Part shown: positions 1 to 11,249 of the stretch, piece by piece
Position numbering within the stretch: position 1 is the first letter of the stretch
Layout of the letters: the number at the start of each line of letters is the position of its first letter
Source: Ophiocordyceps camponoti-saundersi (nom. inval.)
Taxonomy: Eukaryota; Ascomycota; Sordariomycetes; Hypocreales; Ophiocordycipitaceae
DNA: 64,000 nt
Assembly: GCA_003339415.1 (NCBI GenBank)
Contig: PDHQ01000013.1
Location: forward strand, 1-64,000
Direction: 5' to 3'
Notes under the pieces: generated by a model
The model's database searches: none
Seen by the model: only the letters and a program-made list of their open reading frames with translations
Told to the model about the DNA's origin: nothing
Position numbers and translations under genes: made by a program

Positions 1-1113
1 TAAAATAATTTTAAAAAATATTAAAAAGATAGAATTATTTAAATAAGTTATAAGTATTTTTAAAACTTAAGATTCTTATAATAATAAAAGAATTATAATT
101 AATTATAATATTTTTATAAAAATATACTTTTTTAAATAATTAAAAATAATATTATAAAAAATAATTAAAATATTTTTTTTTAAGTTTTTATAATAAAGAA
201 ATAATATAGTATTTTTTTCCTATTTTTCCTTATTTATAAGCTTATTAATTAGCGAGATAATAAAATTATTACTTTTTATATAAAGCTTTACTAAGATTTT
301 ATAAGGAGAAAAGAAACTCGGTTTCTTAAAAAGTAGAAAAAAGATATTTTATTTTATTTTTAGCTTATTAAAATAACTATAATATTAAGATTTTTATATA
401 ATATTCTTTTTATAATAAAGCTTCTTATATAATTTATTTTATATTTTTATCTTTTATATTTATAAGTTAATTTAAATATTAGTATTCTACGAGTTTAGTA
501 TAGGGTAGGAGTTTTAAGTATTTTTTAAAAATATTATATAAATATTTAAAAATATAATAAAATAATAAATATAAATTAGATAAGGCTGATTTTACTATAT
601 ATAGAATATAACTTATTATAGCTTTTTTTAAGCTTTATATAATACTATTAATTTATATAAGGGAAATTTACTAACATTTTTATATCTCTTTATATAATTT
701 TTTTAAAATTAAGAAAAAAATATTAAAAAACTAAGAAAAACTATATTATACTTATAGCTTACTAATTAACTTATAAAGCTTTTTTATTTATTTATTTATT
801 TATTTTATCGTTTTTTTACTATACTTTTTCTTACTTTATAATATTAATTTCTTTTTTAAAATTCGTAGTTTCTTATTTTCTTAGCTTTTATAAGCGTTAT
901 TTATTATTCTTAATTAGAAAATTTATATAAATCTATTTTTAGAAAAAATTATAAAAAATTATAAATGATTTTTTTAAAAAAATCACTTATAATATAATTT
1001 TTTTTACGTAATTTAAATTACGGATAAAAAAAATCACTTATAAGTAATTTAAATTACGGAAAAAAAAAATCACGAAAAATCACTTATATAATCACTTATA
1101 AGTGATTTTTTTC
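1..1113. other. AT-rich unassigned repeat relic
   Basis: This is extremely AT-rich sequence with many homopolymer A and T runs and no usable reading frame. Its right edge coincides with the point where the chromovirus copy to the right loses similarity to its full-length sister, so it probably represents another element that inserted there. A faint pogo/Fot1-like C-terminal pattern can be imagined on the - strand around 200-650, but it is too degraded to support a call. Confidence 0.4.
960..1113. repeat. Cluster of short perfect palindromes, possible transposon terminus
   Basis: Three perfect palindromes follow each other: TGATTTTTTTAAAAAAATCA at 966-985, CGTAATTTAAATTACG at 1007-1022, and AATCACTTATAAGTGATT at 1090-1107. 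The first and third share the ATCA/TGAT end, the TCACTTATAAGT unit recurs near 1034, and the TAATTTAAATTACGG unit recurs near 1045. Unlike almost all surrounding sequence, these units keep CA and TG dinucleotides. They end just before a TA at 1114-1115, next to the truncation point of the neighbouring retrotransposon. This would fit the terminal inverted repeat region of a TA-targeting DNA transposon, but no transposase is readable. Confidence 0.45.
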
Positions 1114-1299
1114 TAACCCTGCTTACCTCCTATTAATATCCCAGATCTAAGTTAACCTTATTAGTTAGGTATTTCTAAGATACCTAATATCCCGGAAATT
1201 AAAGGAGAATATAGCGTTAAAATCTATATACTAAATCCTTAGTTATCCGGAAAAGTAAAATATTTTTACGATTCCTTTCCAAAACTCTAGGAAGATACT

Positions 1300-4200
1300 A
1301 GACTAATTAATTTACCCCCTAAGCGGTATCTAAAGATTCCCCTCGTTAATAATTAGCACGAGAAGAAACTTAGTTTACGTCCTTATTTACTAAATAAACC
1401 TAATTAGGATTTCCTTAATAAAAAGTATAACGATATATATTTATAAGGTAAAATAAAATAGGCGCTTAAAGCTTTACCTTTTACTAGCCCTTATTTTATT
1501 ATTTAAAGAAAAGGTAAACTATATATCGTTAATAACTTACGAGCTTTAAATAGTATAGCTATTCCTAATATATATCTAATACCTCTCTCTTAAGATATAA
1601 TCTATAAATTAGTAAGTAAAAAGGTTATTTCTATTATTAATACTTAAAGCTTTTTCTATTAGTTTCTCGTCTATTTAAATTACTAAGAGCGGTTTATAAT
1701 TACTTCCTATTATAGATTAGAAAGGGCTATAGTTACTCTTATAAGGTATAAAAATTCGCCTACTTATATATAAAGATTCGTCGATTATATTCTCCGACTA
1801 TATAAAGTATACGCTATTAGATATATCGATAATATAGTAATCTTCTCTAACTTTCTAAAAAATTATATTAAGTATCTATCTACTATATTTAATCTTTTCG
1901 TTAGTATAAATCTTTCCCTCTCCGCTTTTAAATTATTCCTTTATTACCTATTTATAGAAATATTAAAATACTACGTTAATAGATTCGTACTAATAAATAC
2001 TTAATCTTAAGTAAAAGCCTTATAAGATATTAAGTTCCCTAATACTTTATAATATCTTAAGTAGTAAATTAGATTAGTTAGATAGATAAGATATCTTATT
2101 CCCTATTTTACGTAATAAATTAACCCTTTTTAGAAATATAAAATAGTAATATTCTAAGAAAAACGGGAAAATAAAATACCTATTATTAAACCGAAAAGAA
2201 ATACTTTTACCTCTTAGTCTAAAATTATCCTAACGAAGGAAGAAACCGATTATTTTAACGATATTATTAATACCCTTTATAATAATATTACTTTTAGTTA
2301 GTTTTTTCCTAATTATTAACTTTTTTTATAAATTAATATTTTTTAAAAAAACGGTTTTATAGCTTATTTTTTCTATATCGATAATAAGGAATTTTAGAAA
2401 CTATTTTTAGCTCCGCCTTAGTAATTTATTAAACTTATCTACTATCTTAATTATACCTTTAAACTAGCTAAAACTAAATACTAGCTAACTAAACTTAAGA
2501 TCTCTTACTTAATATAAGCTTATCGTAAACTCTAAACTTATTTAATTAAAACTTAGAAATTAAAAATTATAATTTTTATAAATTATATCGCGATTTTAGT
2601 AATTATAAAATAAACCTCTCCTTTTACTACTAATATAAGGAGTAATAATTACCTTACTCTTATTTCTTAGTTTCTAAGTTAATACCCTCTTAAAGTCCGA
2701 TATATTTTAAGTATTTTTAATATTCTCGTAAACTTTCTTTTACGCTTCCCCTTAAAAGTAATCCTAGAAAAAGAATAAGGAGAACTTAAGGATATCTAGG
2801 AGGATTATATTAACTAAAACTATATACTTATTTCCTTAAAAGCTATTCTTAATAACGCTTTCTAATATAAGATTTCCGAAAGATATCTTCTTAATATACG
2901 ATAATCTAAAATTTTAAAGTAACTCGAAAATAAAGACTTTTAAGAAAAACTCCCTTTTATCCGAGCAAATAGCTTATTATATTTTAAAGATATCGATAGT
3001 TAACGATAACTTTATATTCCCGAAAATTACGCTAAAGAAATTATTTCTAAGTATTATTTTTATAAATTTTATACTAGTTAAAAATATATATAAGCTAAAC
3101 TCTCTTTTAGTTTTATTATTTCCTAATTAAAAAAGAAGATAGACGATTTTATAGATAAATATAATATTTATAAATATAATTAAACTAATAGATAGCCTTC
3201 CCTTAGGGAAATAATTTCTATCTATTTTTTAGCGATTTCTTTTTATATAATTATAATAAATTTTATTATTAGATTTTTTTTAATCTTTTCGGAAAACTTA
3301 CCTTAGTTTAAACTTAAAAGAAAGTTCTATAATACCCTTTTTACTATTACCGATAAGTTCTTAAAAATATATATTTTAACCCTTAGATATAATTATTTTA
3401 CCGCTAAAAAATAAGCTTAGCGGCTATATTATAAGCTTACCTATTATAACTAGGGATTCCTAAAATAAATTATCTTTAATTAGGATCCGAAGTTTATATC
3501 TAAGCTTTAAAAAACCTTATAGTTTACTTTTAATATTAAACTTTTAATATCGACTATATATTACCCTTAAACTAACGGTTTATCCGAAAAATAAAACTAA
3601 ATTATCGAAATCGCTTTTAGATTCTTCGCCGCTAATTTCCCGATAAAGCGATAAATTAACGCCTTACCGGCTTTTTAGTTTTCTCTTAATAACTCCTTCT
3701 TTTTAGTTATTAAAACTACGCTAAGTAAGTTATTTACTAGATTCTAAATAAACGATAATCTTTATTATTTAGGCGATTAAGCTTCTCCTAGATCTTAGGA
3801 AATATTAAAAGATAAGGTAATTATTTTTATTACTTACGCTTAAGCTATAATAAAATAACGTTACGATAAGAAATATCGGAAGCTTAAGTTTAAGCTTAGC
3901 GATTAAGTTTAGCTAAAACTTAGGAAAAGATATTTTATTTCTAATAGATAAGTAGTAAAGCTTTCGGAATAGTAAACTAAGCTTTTCCGCGTAATCGAAT
4001 AAATTAGCTATTTAGCTTATTAACTAGATCTTAATAATTTTATAAATATCTATCTTATTATATTAATTATATAACTTTAACTAGCTAACGCTTTAGGAGA
4101 ATAACTTAGCTCTAAGCTTAATACCGATAATTATAAGATTAAACGAATCCTTAATAAGAGAAAAGTTAAAAAAGGATAAGGTATTACTTAAATAGAGTAT

Positions 4201-4400
4201 CTTATATATTAGAAAAGATACTCGAATAATAATAATTAGTAAGTAGCCGAAAAGGACTTCTAATAAAAGGAGATAATCGAAGAATTTAAGAAAGAAAAGG
4301 ATAAGTTAGAAGCCCGGCTAGGTATTACTAAGAAAAAATATATAAATACTTTTAAAGAGTACTAGCTATTAGAATAAAGTAAATAAGTTACCCGGTAACG
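1300..4400 (+). pseudogene. Degraded pol of chromovirus copy A (RT, RNase H, integrase, chromodomain)
   Basis: Reading the + strand through RIP-type stops gives recognisable Ty3/gypsy landmarks in order. The reverse transcriptase active site appears as YIDNIVIFS near 1820-1850 (the second catalytic D now reads N). An RNase H-like region follows (2370-2600). The integrase shows a YY.Y zinc-finger remnant near 3050, a DPKF motif near 3490 and a TNGLSEK motif near 3560 corresponding to the usual TDGQSE. A chromodomain-like tail (YLIYWKRY, about 4190-4230) closes it, placing the element in the chromovirus branch. No intact protein could be made. I assign this from known gypsy motif order; exact domain limits are approximate. 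Confidence 0.75.
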
Positions 4401-4439
4401 AACGCGTAAAATCTTTAGGAAATAATAAACTTAACGCGT

Positions 4440-4640
4440 TACTATTTATACCGGATTTCCCTTTATTTTCCTACCTTTTCTCTTTTACCTCTTCTCTTTT
4501 CTATTTATTTTCTATTATCCCCTTTTATATTTCCTATTTTTATTATATCTTTCCTATATATTATATCTATTCCCCTTATAATTATTCTCTTTTATTCTCT
4601 AATTCTATTCGTTTTCTTCTTATTTTTCTTTCTTTTATAC
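4440..4640 (+). promoter_or_regulatory. CT-rich leader upstream of the unknown post-pol ORF (copy A)
   Basis: About 200 bp made mostly of C and T on the element's sense strand lie between the end of pol and the unknown quasi-ORF. The mirror copy has the matching purine-rich stretch at about 21690-21890. CT-rich tracts are typical of filamentous fungal promoters, so I infer that the downstream ORF may have had its own promoter. A polypyrimidine tract with another role is possible. Confidence 0.35.
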
Positions 4641-6350
4641 TTAAGATCGATCCGCTTTATAATAATCCTTATCGTTCTTATAATAGAACTTACCGTAAGC
4701 TATTCTATAAGTAGCTAATTCGCACTCCCCTTATACTTACCTTCGAAAGCTTTAAGAAAGCTATTTAGCTATTCGGAAACCTCGCTAAACTCTAATATTT
4801 ATTTAAATTACTTACTTATAAATTTAACGACTAGAAATCGAATAACTATATAATATTTATTACCTAAAAATAAGCACTCCGAGTAAAAGGCTATAATTTA
4901 TCTTTTAGTAAGTTAGATAGTTATATCTATTATATTAATAAGAAAGTAAAGAGATAAGCTAATAGAGAATAACTCCCTAATAATAAAAATTATAATTCTA
5001 AGCACTTACTTTTAGATAACGAATACTTTAGCTTTAATAACTCTTTACTTAAAGTTTCTAAAATTATAGCGCTTAAATATTCTACTCGATAAACTATTAT
5101 AGTATTTTTTTTTACCGCTAGCTTTACCTTTAAAATACTAGCCGCCCTAATAAAAAGCTATACCTATCCTACGCTTCTATACTCCCTTACTAATATTAAA
5201 GGAAATATCTTTCTATAATCTAAATAACCTAAAAAGAATTATTATAGCGCGTACGCGCTATTAGAAATTATAAAAAATTATATTAAGGGCTTAGTTAGTA
5301 AGTAAATTTACTAAAACTCTAAAAAATTAAAGGAGATTAAGAGGATCCTAGCTATTATCTTATATACTAATTACTTTAATAAGATAGAATAAATAATATT
5401 AATAGCTATAGAAAAAAAGATTAAAGTTAAGGGAGCTACTCCTATTTTTAGGAAGTCCCTAGTAAGGCGATCTATTACTCCTCCTCCTCCTACTTAATAA
5501 AGCGTCCTTAAAACCCCTAATAAATAAACTTATTCCGCCTCTTAGTAACTTACTACTCCTATAACCGTTTCTAAAATTACTATTTAATTTTAAGAAATTC
5601 TAGAAGCTAAAAATATTAAGGAGGCTAATAATAATTTCTTAGTAACTTATTATAATAGTTTAGTTTAAATTATTAAATACTTACTTACTTTTTTCGTAAT
5701 ATATTACGATAAGTAAGCTTTAGTATTTTAAGATATAAATATTATTTTAATTTAAGTAACTTACTTTAATAAGTACCTTACTAAATATAATATTTCCCTT
5801 AGCCTAAGTTATATAGCGAAAATATTTAATATTAATAATAAATAGGTTATCGATTTCCTTATTCTTATACTTATTTTACTTAATACTCCCGCTCTTAAGA
5901 ACGTATTAATCGATATTAATAAGGTTATTATATTTATTAATAAGAAATCCGCGCTTAATAATTTAGGAAAAATTCTAAAATTTTATAAGAGGAACTATTA
6001 GGACTCGTATATTTATATAAGAGAATAAATATATTTACCTAGCGAAAATATTATTACGCTATTACTAGCTGTTACTATTAATTATATACTTTTATTAGCT
6101 TAGAGTAATATTATCGGAAATAAAATAACCTTAAACTTTAGTAATATTCCGGTTTTTAGCGTTTTAGATTTAGTTAAGATAGCTCCCGATAATATTACGA
6201 AAAAGCTATATAGTTAAATAAGCTAACTAATCGAACTTTTTAATAATACTAAATATACTATAACTATTAAACCTATTAACGCTAACTTTTTTATTAATAT
6301 ATCGATAAACTAAGGCACTTCTTAGCTCTCTATATAGCGCTAATATAAAC
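4640..6350 (+). pseudogene. Unknown post-pol quasi-ORF of the chromovirus (copy A)
   Basis: After pol there is a stretch of roughly 560 codons that reads in one + frame if TAA/TAG codons are taken as RIP-mutated CAA/CAG. It does not resemble gag, protease, RT or integrase. A proline-rich block (RRSITPPPP, about 5465-5495) separates an N-terminal part from a C-terminal part rich in hydrophobic beta-like segments. The same region is present in the other copy at about 19975-21685 in opposite orientation, so it belongs to the element and is not a chance insertion. Candidate roles are an envelope-like, accessory or captured gene; none is supported by a recognised motif. Confidence 0.5.
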
Positions 6351-7231
6351 CGTAGTAAAAATTAATAACGCGCTTTACTTAAAAAGCACGCGTTATACTA
6401 TTTAACTATTAATACGTAATAGTTTTTATATCTATTTTATTATTAATAAGTAATAAATCTTTAAGTTATTTAACTATTAATAAGTAATAACTATTATATT
6501 TTTTAAGCTTAGGTAAGAACCCCGTAAATTAATATACTTTTAGTATTATTTTTTAATATCTTTATAATATAGTACTAGTTATATATTATTTATCTTATAC
6601 TTTATACGCTATAAATAAAGAAAGAATATTAGCTATAATAAGATAGCTATATAAAGCTTATTTACTATAAACTACTTATAATATACGCTTAAAAATAAGC
6701 ATAACTATCTATAATATAGTTAACCCTACTACTATTTATAATATCTTAAACGCCTCCGTCTTCGTAAAGTATACTATACTTAAAGCTATAAACTATATCG
6801 CTTACGCTAATTATAGTAAGATTATCTATATTCGCTCTTATATTATTATAAACGTTAGTTTATATAATAAGGATAGTAAGATATTTTCCTTTATTTTATT
6901 CTTTTAGTTCGTATATTACGTTACGTCCCTATTATTCCTATTTTTCTTTCTTAGTATTATAATATTTTTTACTATAACGTATATTTTTCTATATATATCT
7001 AATATATATTATAATTCTCCTTTATTATTCTTATCTTATTTTTTTATTTCTTTCTTACCTTATATAGATTAATTTAGTTCTTTATATATAGATCCCCGAT
7101 AATATTTCTTAATCTATAAATAGATATAGTTATTAGAGTTAATATAGAAAAGCTTTTAAGTATAATAATAGTTTTTAAAGTAAAATAGGGAGTTAATAAG
7201 GCTATTAGAATTCTTTTCCGGCCCGGGAAGT

Positions 7232-7825
7232 TAATACGGGATATATAATAATACCCCTATAAATCGCCTAACCTCTTATAATATTTCCTTAAGATTTCCT
7301 AATTTAAGATTTTACTCGGATTTCCCCTAGAAACTTTATTACTTTTACGCTTAGAAAATTACTAGAATTTCCTTTTAGGATTTCTCTATAATAACTCTTA
7401 GGATTTTACTAAGATTTCTAATAAGATTTAGTATTAAAATATACTTTTAGAAATCTCCGGATTTTACTAGGAAATCCCTATACGTTAGGAAATTACTATA
7501 TACTAGGAAATCTCTATTTTACTAATATACTTAGAAATCACCGTAAAATCCCCTTAGGTAAATACTTTTAAGATTATATAAGGAAATCTTCCTTAAGCTC
7601 CTAGCTATATAATTAGCTTAGTATTCCTTTAGGTAATAATTTAGATTCTTTTATAATTACTATTTTAATTCTTAAAAGACTTTTACCTATACTTATACCT
7701 TTTATAATAGCTATTTTATAATCTTATAATTAATAGCTAGCCTATCTCCCTTTCCTATATATTATATCTAGTAGCTAGCTTAGTATATATAACTATTAGT
7801 AGATTATACGTATAAGCGTATATTA
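7232..7825 (+). repeat. 3' LTR of chromovirus copy A (594 bp)
   Basis: The repeat starts TAATACGGGA and ends GCGTATATTA, which fits a TG...CA terminus changed by RIP to TA...TA. The same 594-bp unit occurs in reverse orientation at 18499-19092 and 28034-28627, exactly equal in length. It is unusually full of short motifs of the type GGAAATCC and its complement. The flank after it is GCTAT; the partner duplication on the left is lost because the 5' end is truncated. Confidence 0.88.
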
Positions 7826-9364
7826 GCTATATAGCTTTTCTTATTATAGGTAAAGTAAGTGCTATTTTCCTAATAAACTTTTTTCTTATTTTCGCTTAGG
7901 GGCTAGCTTTTCTAAGTTATAATTATAATTTTCTTCTATATAGTCGGAGTAGTTTTATTAACTTATTAGGATTTTTAGGCGATTTTATAGCGGGTAAACT
8001 CCTTCTTTTTATAAAATATAATATTTTTTATATACTCGTAAAACTTCTTATATATTATATATAAATCCTTAGCTTTTATAAGAAAGCCTATATTAAGGTT
8101 AGTAGGTAAATAATTCTAAAGCGTATACTTAATATAAGCTAAGGAGACTTAGGTTTTAGCTACGAGGTAGTCGAACTTTATAAGGAACTTTTAAATTTTT
8201 TATTAGCTATTTAAGGAGTAGTTTAGTTTACGGAGCTAATTTATAGCTTTAGTAAACTTATTCGGGTTTTTATAAGCGGACTCTAAGTATTATATTATCT
8301 TAGCTAATCCGGAAAAGAAATATTCCTTTAAGTTATACTAAATTTCTAAAAATTAGCGGGCTTTTCCTTTTAAGGTATAGAATAGAATACTTATCCTATC
8401 TTACTTATTACGGAAAGTTATCCTATCGGATCTTATCTTATTTTTTAGGTTTATAAGGAAAATATTAAAATCTTTTTTTTTTTCTAAGAATTTACTTATC
8501 TCTTTATAGCGAATTTTCGTAAAATTAGAGTAAGAGGGGTTCGGCTATCTTACTAAGGTAACTAGCGTAAAGATATCTTAAGCGGCTTTCCTAGTTAGGA
8601 CGAATACTTTTTTACTAATCTTAAACGCCGTTAATATTTCTTAACGGGTTTTTTCTATATCTAAGTCTTAATTTTTCTAAATTAACTAACCTTAGAGTTC
8701 CGCGATCTACGCTTATAGTTAAGTTATCTCCGTACGCTATTTTTATAATATAATTATATTAGTAATACTTTAAGAGGAGGTAGCTATAGTTATAGTTTAG
8801 TTTTCTTTAAAACCTTATTTTATTATAAGGTTAAGCGTCTCCGAAGCGAGTCTCCTTAATCGCCTAAAAGTTTAGTTAGGGGCTTTAAATATATATTTTA
8901 AGGCTAGTTATAATTTAGTTATATATAAGGTCTTTTCTATCTTTTATAGGGGATATAAAAGTAAAATATATACTTTTTAATCGCTTACTAGTAAAAAGGG
9001 AGCTTAGAATAGTATTATAGCTTATAAGTACGTTAAGTAAATAATAGTATTAGTATTATAAATAAAGATTCTAAGCTAAGGAGAGAAAAGAGAAAAAGAG
9101 GAAAAACTCTTATAAGCGGAATCCTAGTAGAATAGATAAGGGCATATACTAATAGGGATAGGAAAAGGTATAGAAATCTGCTTAGAAATCCTAGTAATTT
9201 CTAAGTAAGTAAATAGTTATATTTCCTAGTAATTTCCCTTAAGGTTTTTCTAGGTAATTTTACGATAAGGATTTTCGGGGTTACGTAAGGTCTTATTAGA
9301 AATCCTCGGAAATTACCGTAAAAGACGTAGGGAAATCTGGGAGGAAACCTAGCGCGTGATACTT
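7826..9364 (-). mobile_element. Fragment of another LTR element: partial 5' LTR plus gag
   Basis: On the - strand, about 8460 down to 8040 reads as a Retrotrans_gag-like domain once RIP stops are ignored (DRITFRNK...ISILFYTLKGKAR, then a helical region ending in AYIKYTL). Upstream of it (about 9060-9364) lies an LTR-like segment starting TATCACGCGC, again full of GGAAATC-type motifs but not alignable with the 594-bp LTR. Pol and the 3' end are absent; chromovirus copy A sits directly where they should be, so copy A probably inserted into this element. The fragment in turn abuts coding sequence of the host gypsy relic at 9365. Confidence 0.55.
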
Positions 9365-9671
9365 AGCAAGCTAAAAGCCGCAGGCAAGGTCTTTCGCACA
9401 CGGGATCAAGTGCCCTTTACCCTGCCCGTATTCGTAGTTTAGTAAGAAATACCTCTTAAGGGATATATAGTTATCGACGCTTAACTTTTTAATAAGATAT
9501 ACTTATAAGACTAATATTTAATACGTAACTAGGATAAGATACGAGCTAAATTAGCGCACGCTACCTATATTATTATAATAAACGCTATAAGTTTCTATTA
9601 CTAGTAGAGAATATACCTAGATTTAAGATAAGGCTTTACTATTACTATAACCGATAGATAGTATATATTTA
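9365..9671 (+). pseudogene. Host gypsy polyprotein, RT N-terminal part
   Basis: The + frame shows the start of a reverse transcriptase of the common ascomycete gypsy type: RTRDQVPFTLPVFVV near 9400-9440, a VIDA segment near 9470 (normally VxDxRxLN), and an SFYYQ segment near 9590 (normally FFYQW). The frame stops at the ATTTA target duplication of the copia insertion and continues at 16633. The first 70 bases are much less RIP-mutated than the rest. Confidence 0.65.
9667..9671. repeat. Target site duplication ATTTA, left copy
   Basis: ATTTA lies directly left of the copia LTR and again at 16633-16637 directly right of the other LTR. Five bases is the usual duplication length for copia integration. 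Confidence 0.85.
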
Positions 9672-9947
9672 TATTAGACGGGCTATCTATTACTAGTAAT
9701 GTAGGGGTCCTAAAAAGGAGTATATTATCGCAATTACCCTCTTATATATAACGTACGGGGAGGGTAGCTATCTAAATACTTAATCGAACATATAAAGTAA
9801 TAGTAAGGAATATAAAAAGTAAAGTAAGGAGTTATAAGATTAGAAGGATCTTATATAAAAGTTCCTTATAACTCGGGAAGGCCGTACGAAAAGATAAGGC
9901 TATAAGGATAATATAAGGCTATTAAGGTATCGTAAGATACCTTAATA
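9672..9947 (-). repeat. 3' LTR of the copia element (276 bp)
   Basis: It starts TATTAGACGG and ends ACCTTAATA, consistent with TG...CA termini changed by RIP. It pairs in direct orientation and equal length with 16357-16632, differing mainly by transitions. Confidence 0.88.
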
Positions 9948-10959
9948 CTCGTAGTTTTTCTTTATAATATATTATACGGCTTCCTTAGTAAGCGCTTAGT
10001 AGTAGTAAGCAGTTATAGCGCTTATATAGTCGAGGTTATTACGTAGCGAGAGCTATCGTGCGGTATAGAGTATTATATAAAGTCTGCTCGTATAGGGAGA
10101 TATTCGTACGGCGGGTAGGAGAAGATTACTTATTGAGAGAGTAATCTATTAGCTTCGTACGCTTAAGATCGGTATCGTTTTAAGGCTCGAAGGTTTCGTA
10201 CGTAGTAGAACTCGTAAGCGTAGCCGAAGGTATAAAAAAGAGAGAGTGCGAGGAAGGTAGCTAGTCGGTAGAAATTTTTAGGCTACTATTTATAGCTAGT
10301 AAGTCCTACTAACTATAAGAAATACCTTCCTTTTCCTTTTATACGAAAGAAAAATTCTTCCCTTCTTTATCCTCTATAATAGTAGCTATAGTAGTATTAT
10401 TACTATTATAATTATTACTATTATTAGTCGCTATTATAGCCGCTATCTCTTTATATAATAACGAAGAATAAGAAAAAGAAGAATAAGAAAAAGAAGAATA
10501 AGAAGTTATATAATAGCTATATCTATTATTATAATCCTCGGGCGCCTTCCCTTTTCTAATAGGATTATTACTATTACCCTTAGGAGTAATAACGCTATCT
10601 ACGCTAAGTTCCTCTAGGTAGCGATTAGCGTACGTATTCTCTTTATATAAGGTATCTTCGTAAATATAAGCTAATTATACGGTAGAATAAGGAACGTCGC
10701 TACCTTTCGGCGACTCTTTATAATATAGCTCTACGCCTTCGCGCTAGAGAGGCGGCCGTTAAGCTCGTCTCTAAGGTTATACGCCGCCTTAGCTACTATT
10801 AGGTAATAATAATTTAGTCGGCCGGTTAGTTCCTAGCGTAGGGCCCCTGCGCTTATCGCTGCCTTTATCGTAGTAGCGGTCCGTTCTTAAGTTACCGCCG
10901 TATTCGCGGCTATTAGGGCGGGGCCTGCGGGCCCTGCGTTTAGGATTCGAAAGGCCGGC

Positions 10960-11165
10960 ACTATAATCACTTCCGGTCGGACGACGACGACGATAATAAA
11001 GAAGAAGATAAGAGCGAGAACAAGGACGAGGGAGATAACGAAGAGGACGACGATAATAAAGAAGAAGAAGAGGCCGGGGGCGAGGAGGAGAATAAGTCGG
11101 ACGATAACTCTAACGATAACGAAGATAACGATAACGATAAGGATAACGACGATAAGCCTATTATC
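10960..11165. repeat. Purine-rich acidic-codon tract in the copia element
   Basis: The + strand is almost entirely GAC/GAT/AAC/GAA/GAG-type triplets (GACGACGACGACGAT, GATAACGATAAC and similar). Read on + it would give a run of D, E, N and K residues; on the element's sense (-) strand it is pyrimidine-rich. With the preceding 10740-10960, which is GC-rich (for example GGGCCTGCGGGCCCTGCG near 10925), it stands out from the AT-rich surroundings. It lies downstream of pol toward the 3' LTR and its role is unknown. Confidence 0.6.
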
Positions 11166-11249
11166 TCTCTTATTATATATAGCCGCTTCCGTTCGGCGCT
11201 GCTATAAGGTAGAGGGCGGCGGCCGTAATCTTTTACTTTTCGTATAGCG

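Larger units (their letters stand above)
1121..7825 (+). mobile_element. Ty3/gypsy chromovirus copy A, 5'-truncated, RIP-degraded
   Basis: This is the 3' two thirds of an LTR retrotransposon in + orientation: pol, a long unknown region, then a 594-bp 3' LTR at 7232-7825. It is the reverse complement of the right-hand full-length copy (18499-28627): paired positions add up to about 26,324 along the whole length, with few indels. Similarity starts near 1121 (ACTTACCTCC/GCTTACCTCC in the two copies), so gag, the start of pol and the 5' LTR are missing here. All reading frames carry TAA/TAG stops and CA/TG are nearly absent, the footprint of RIP. Confidence 0.85.
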
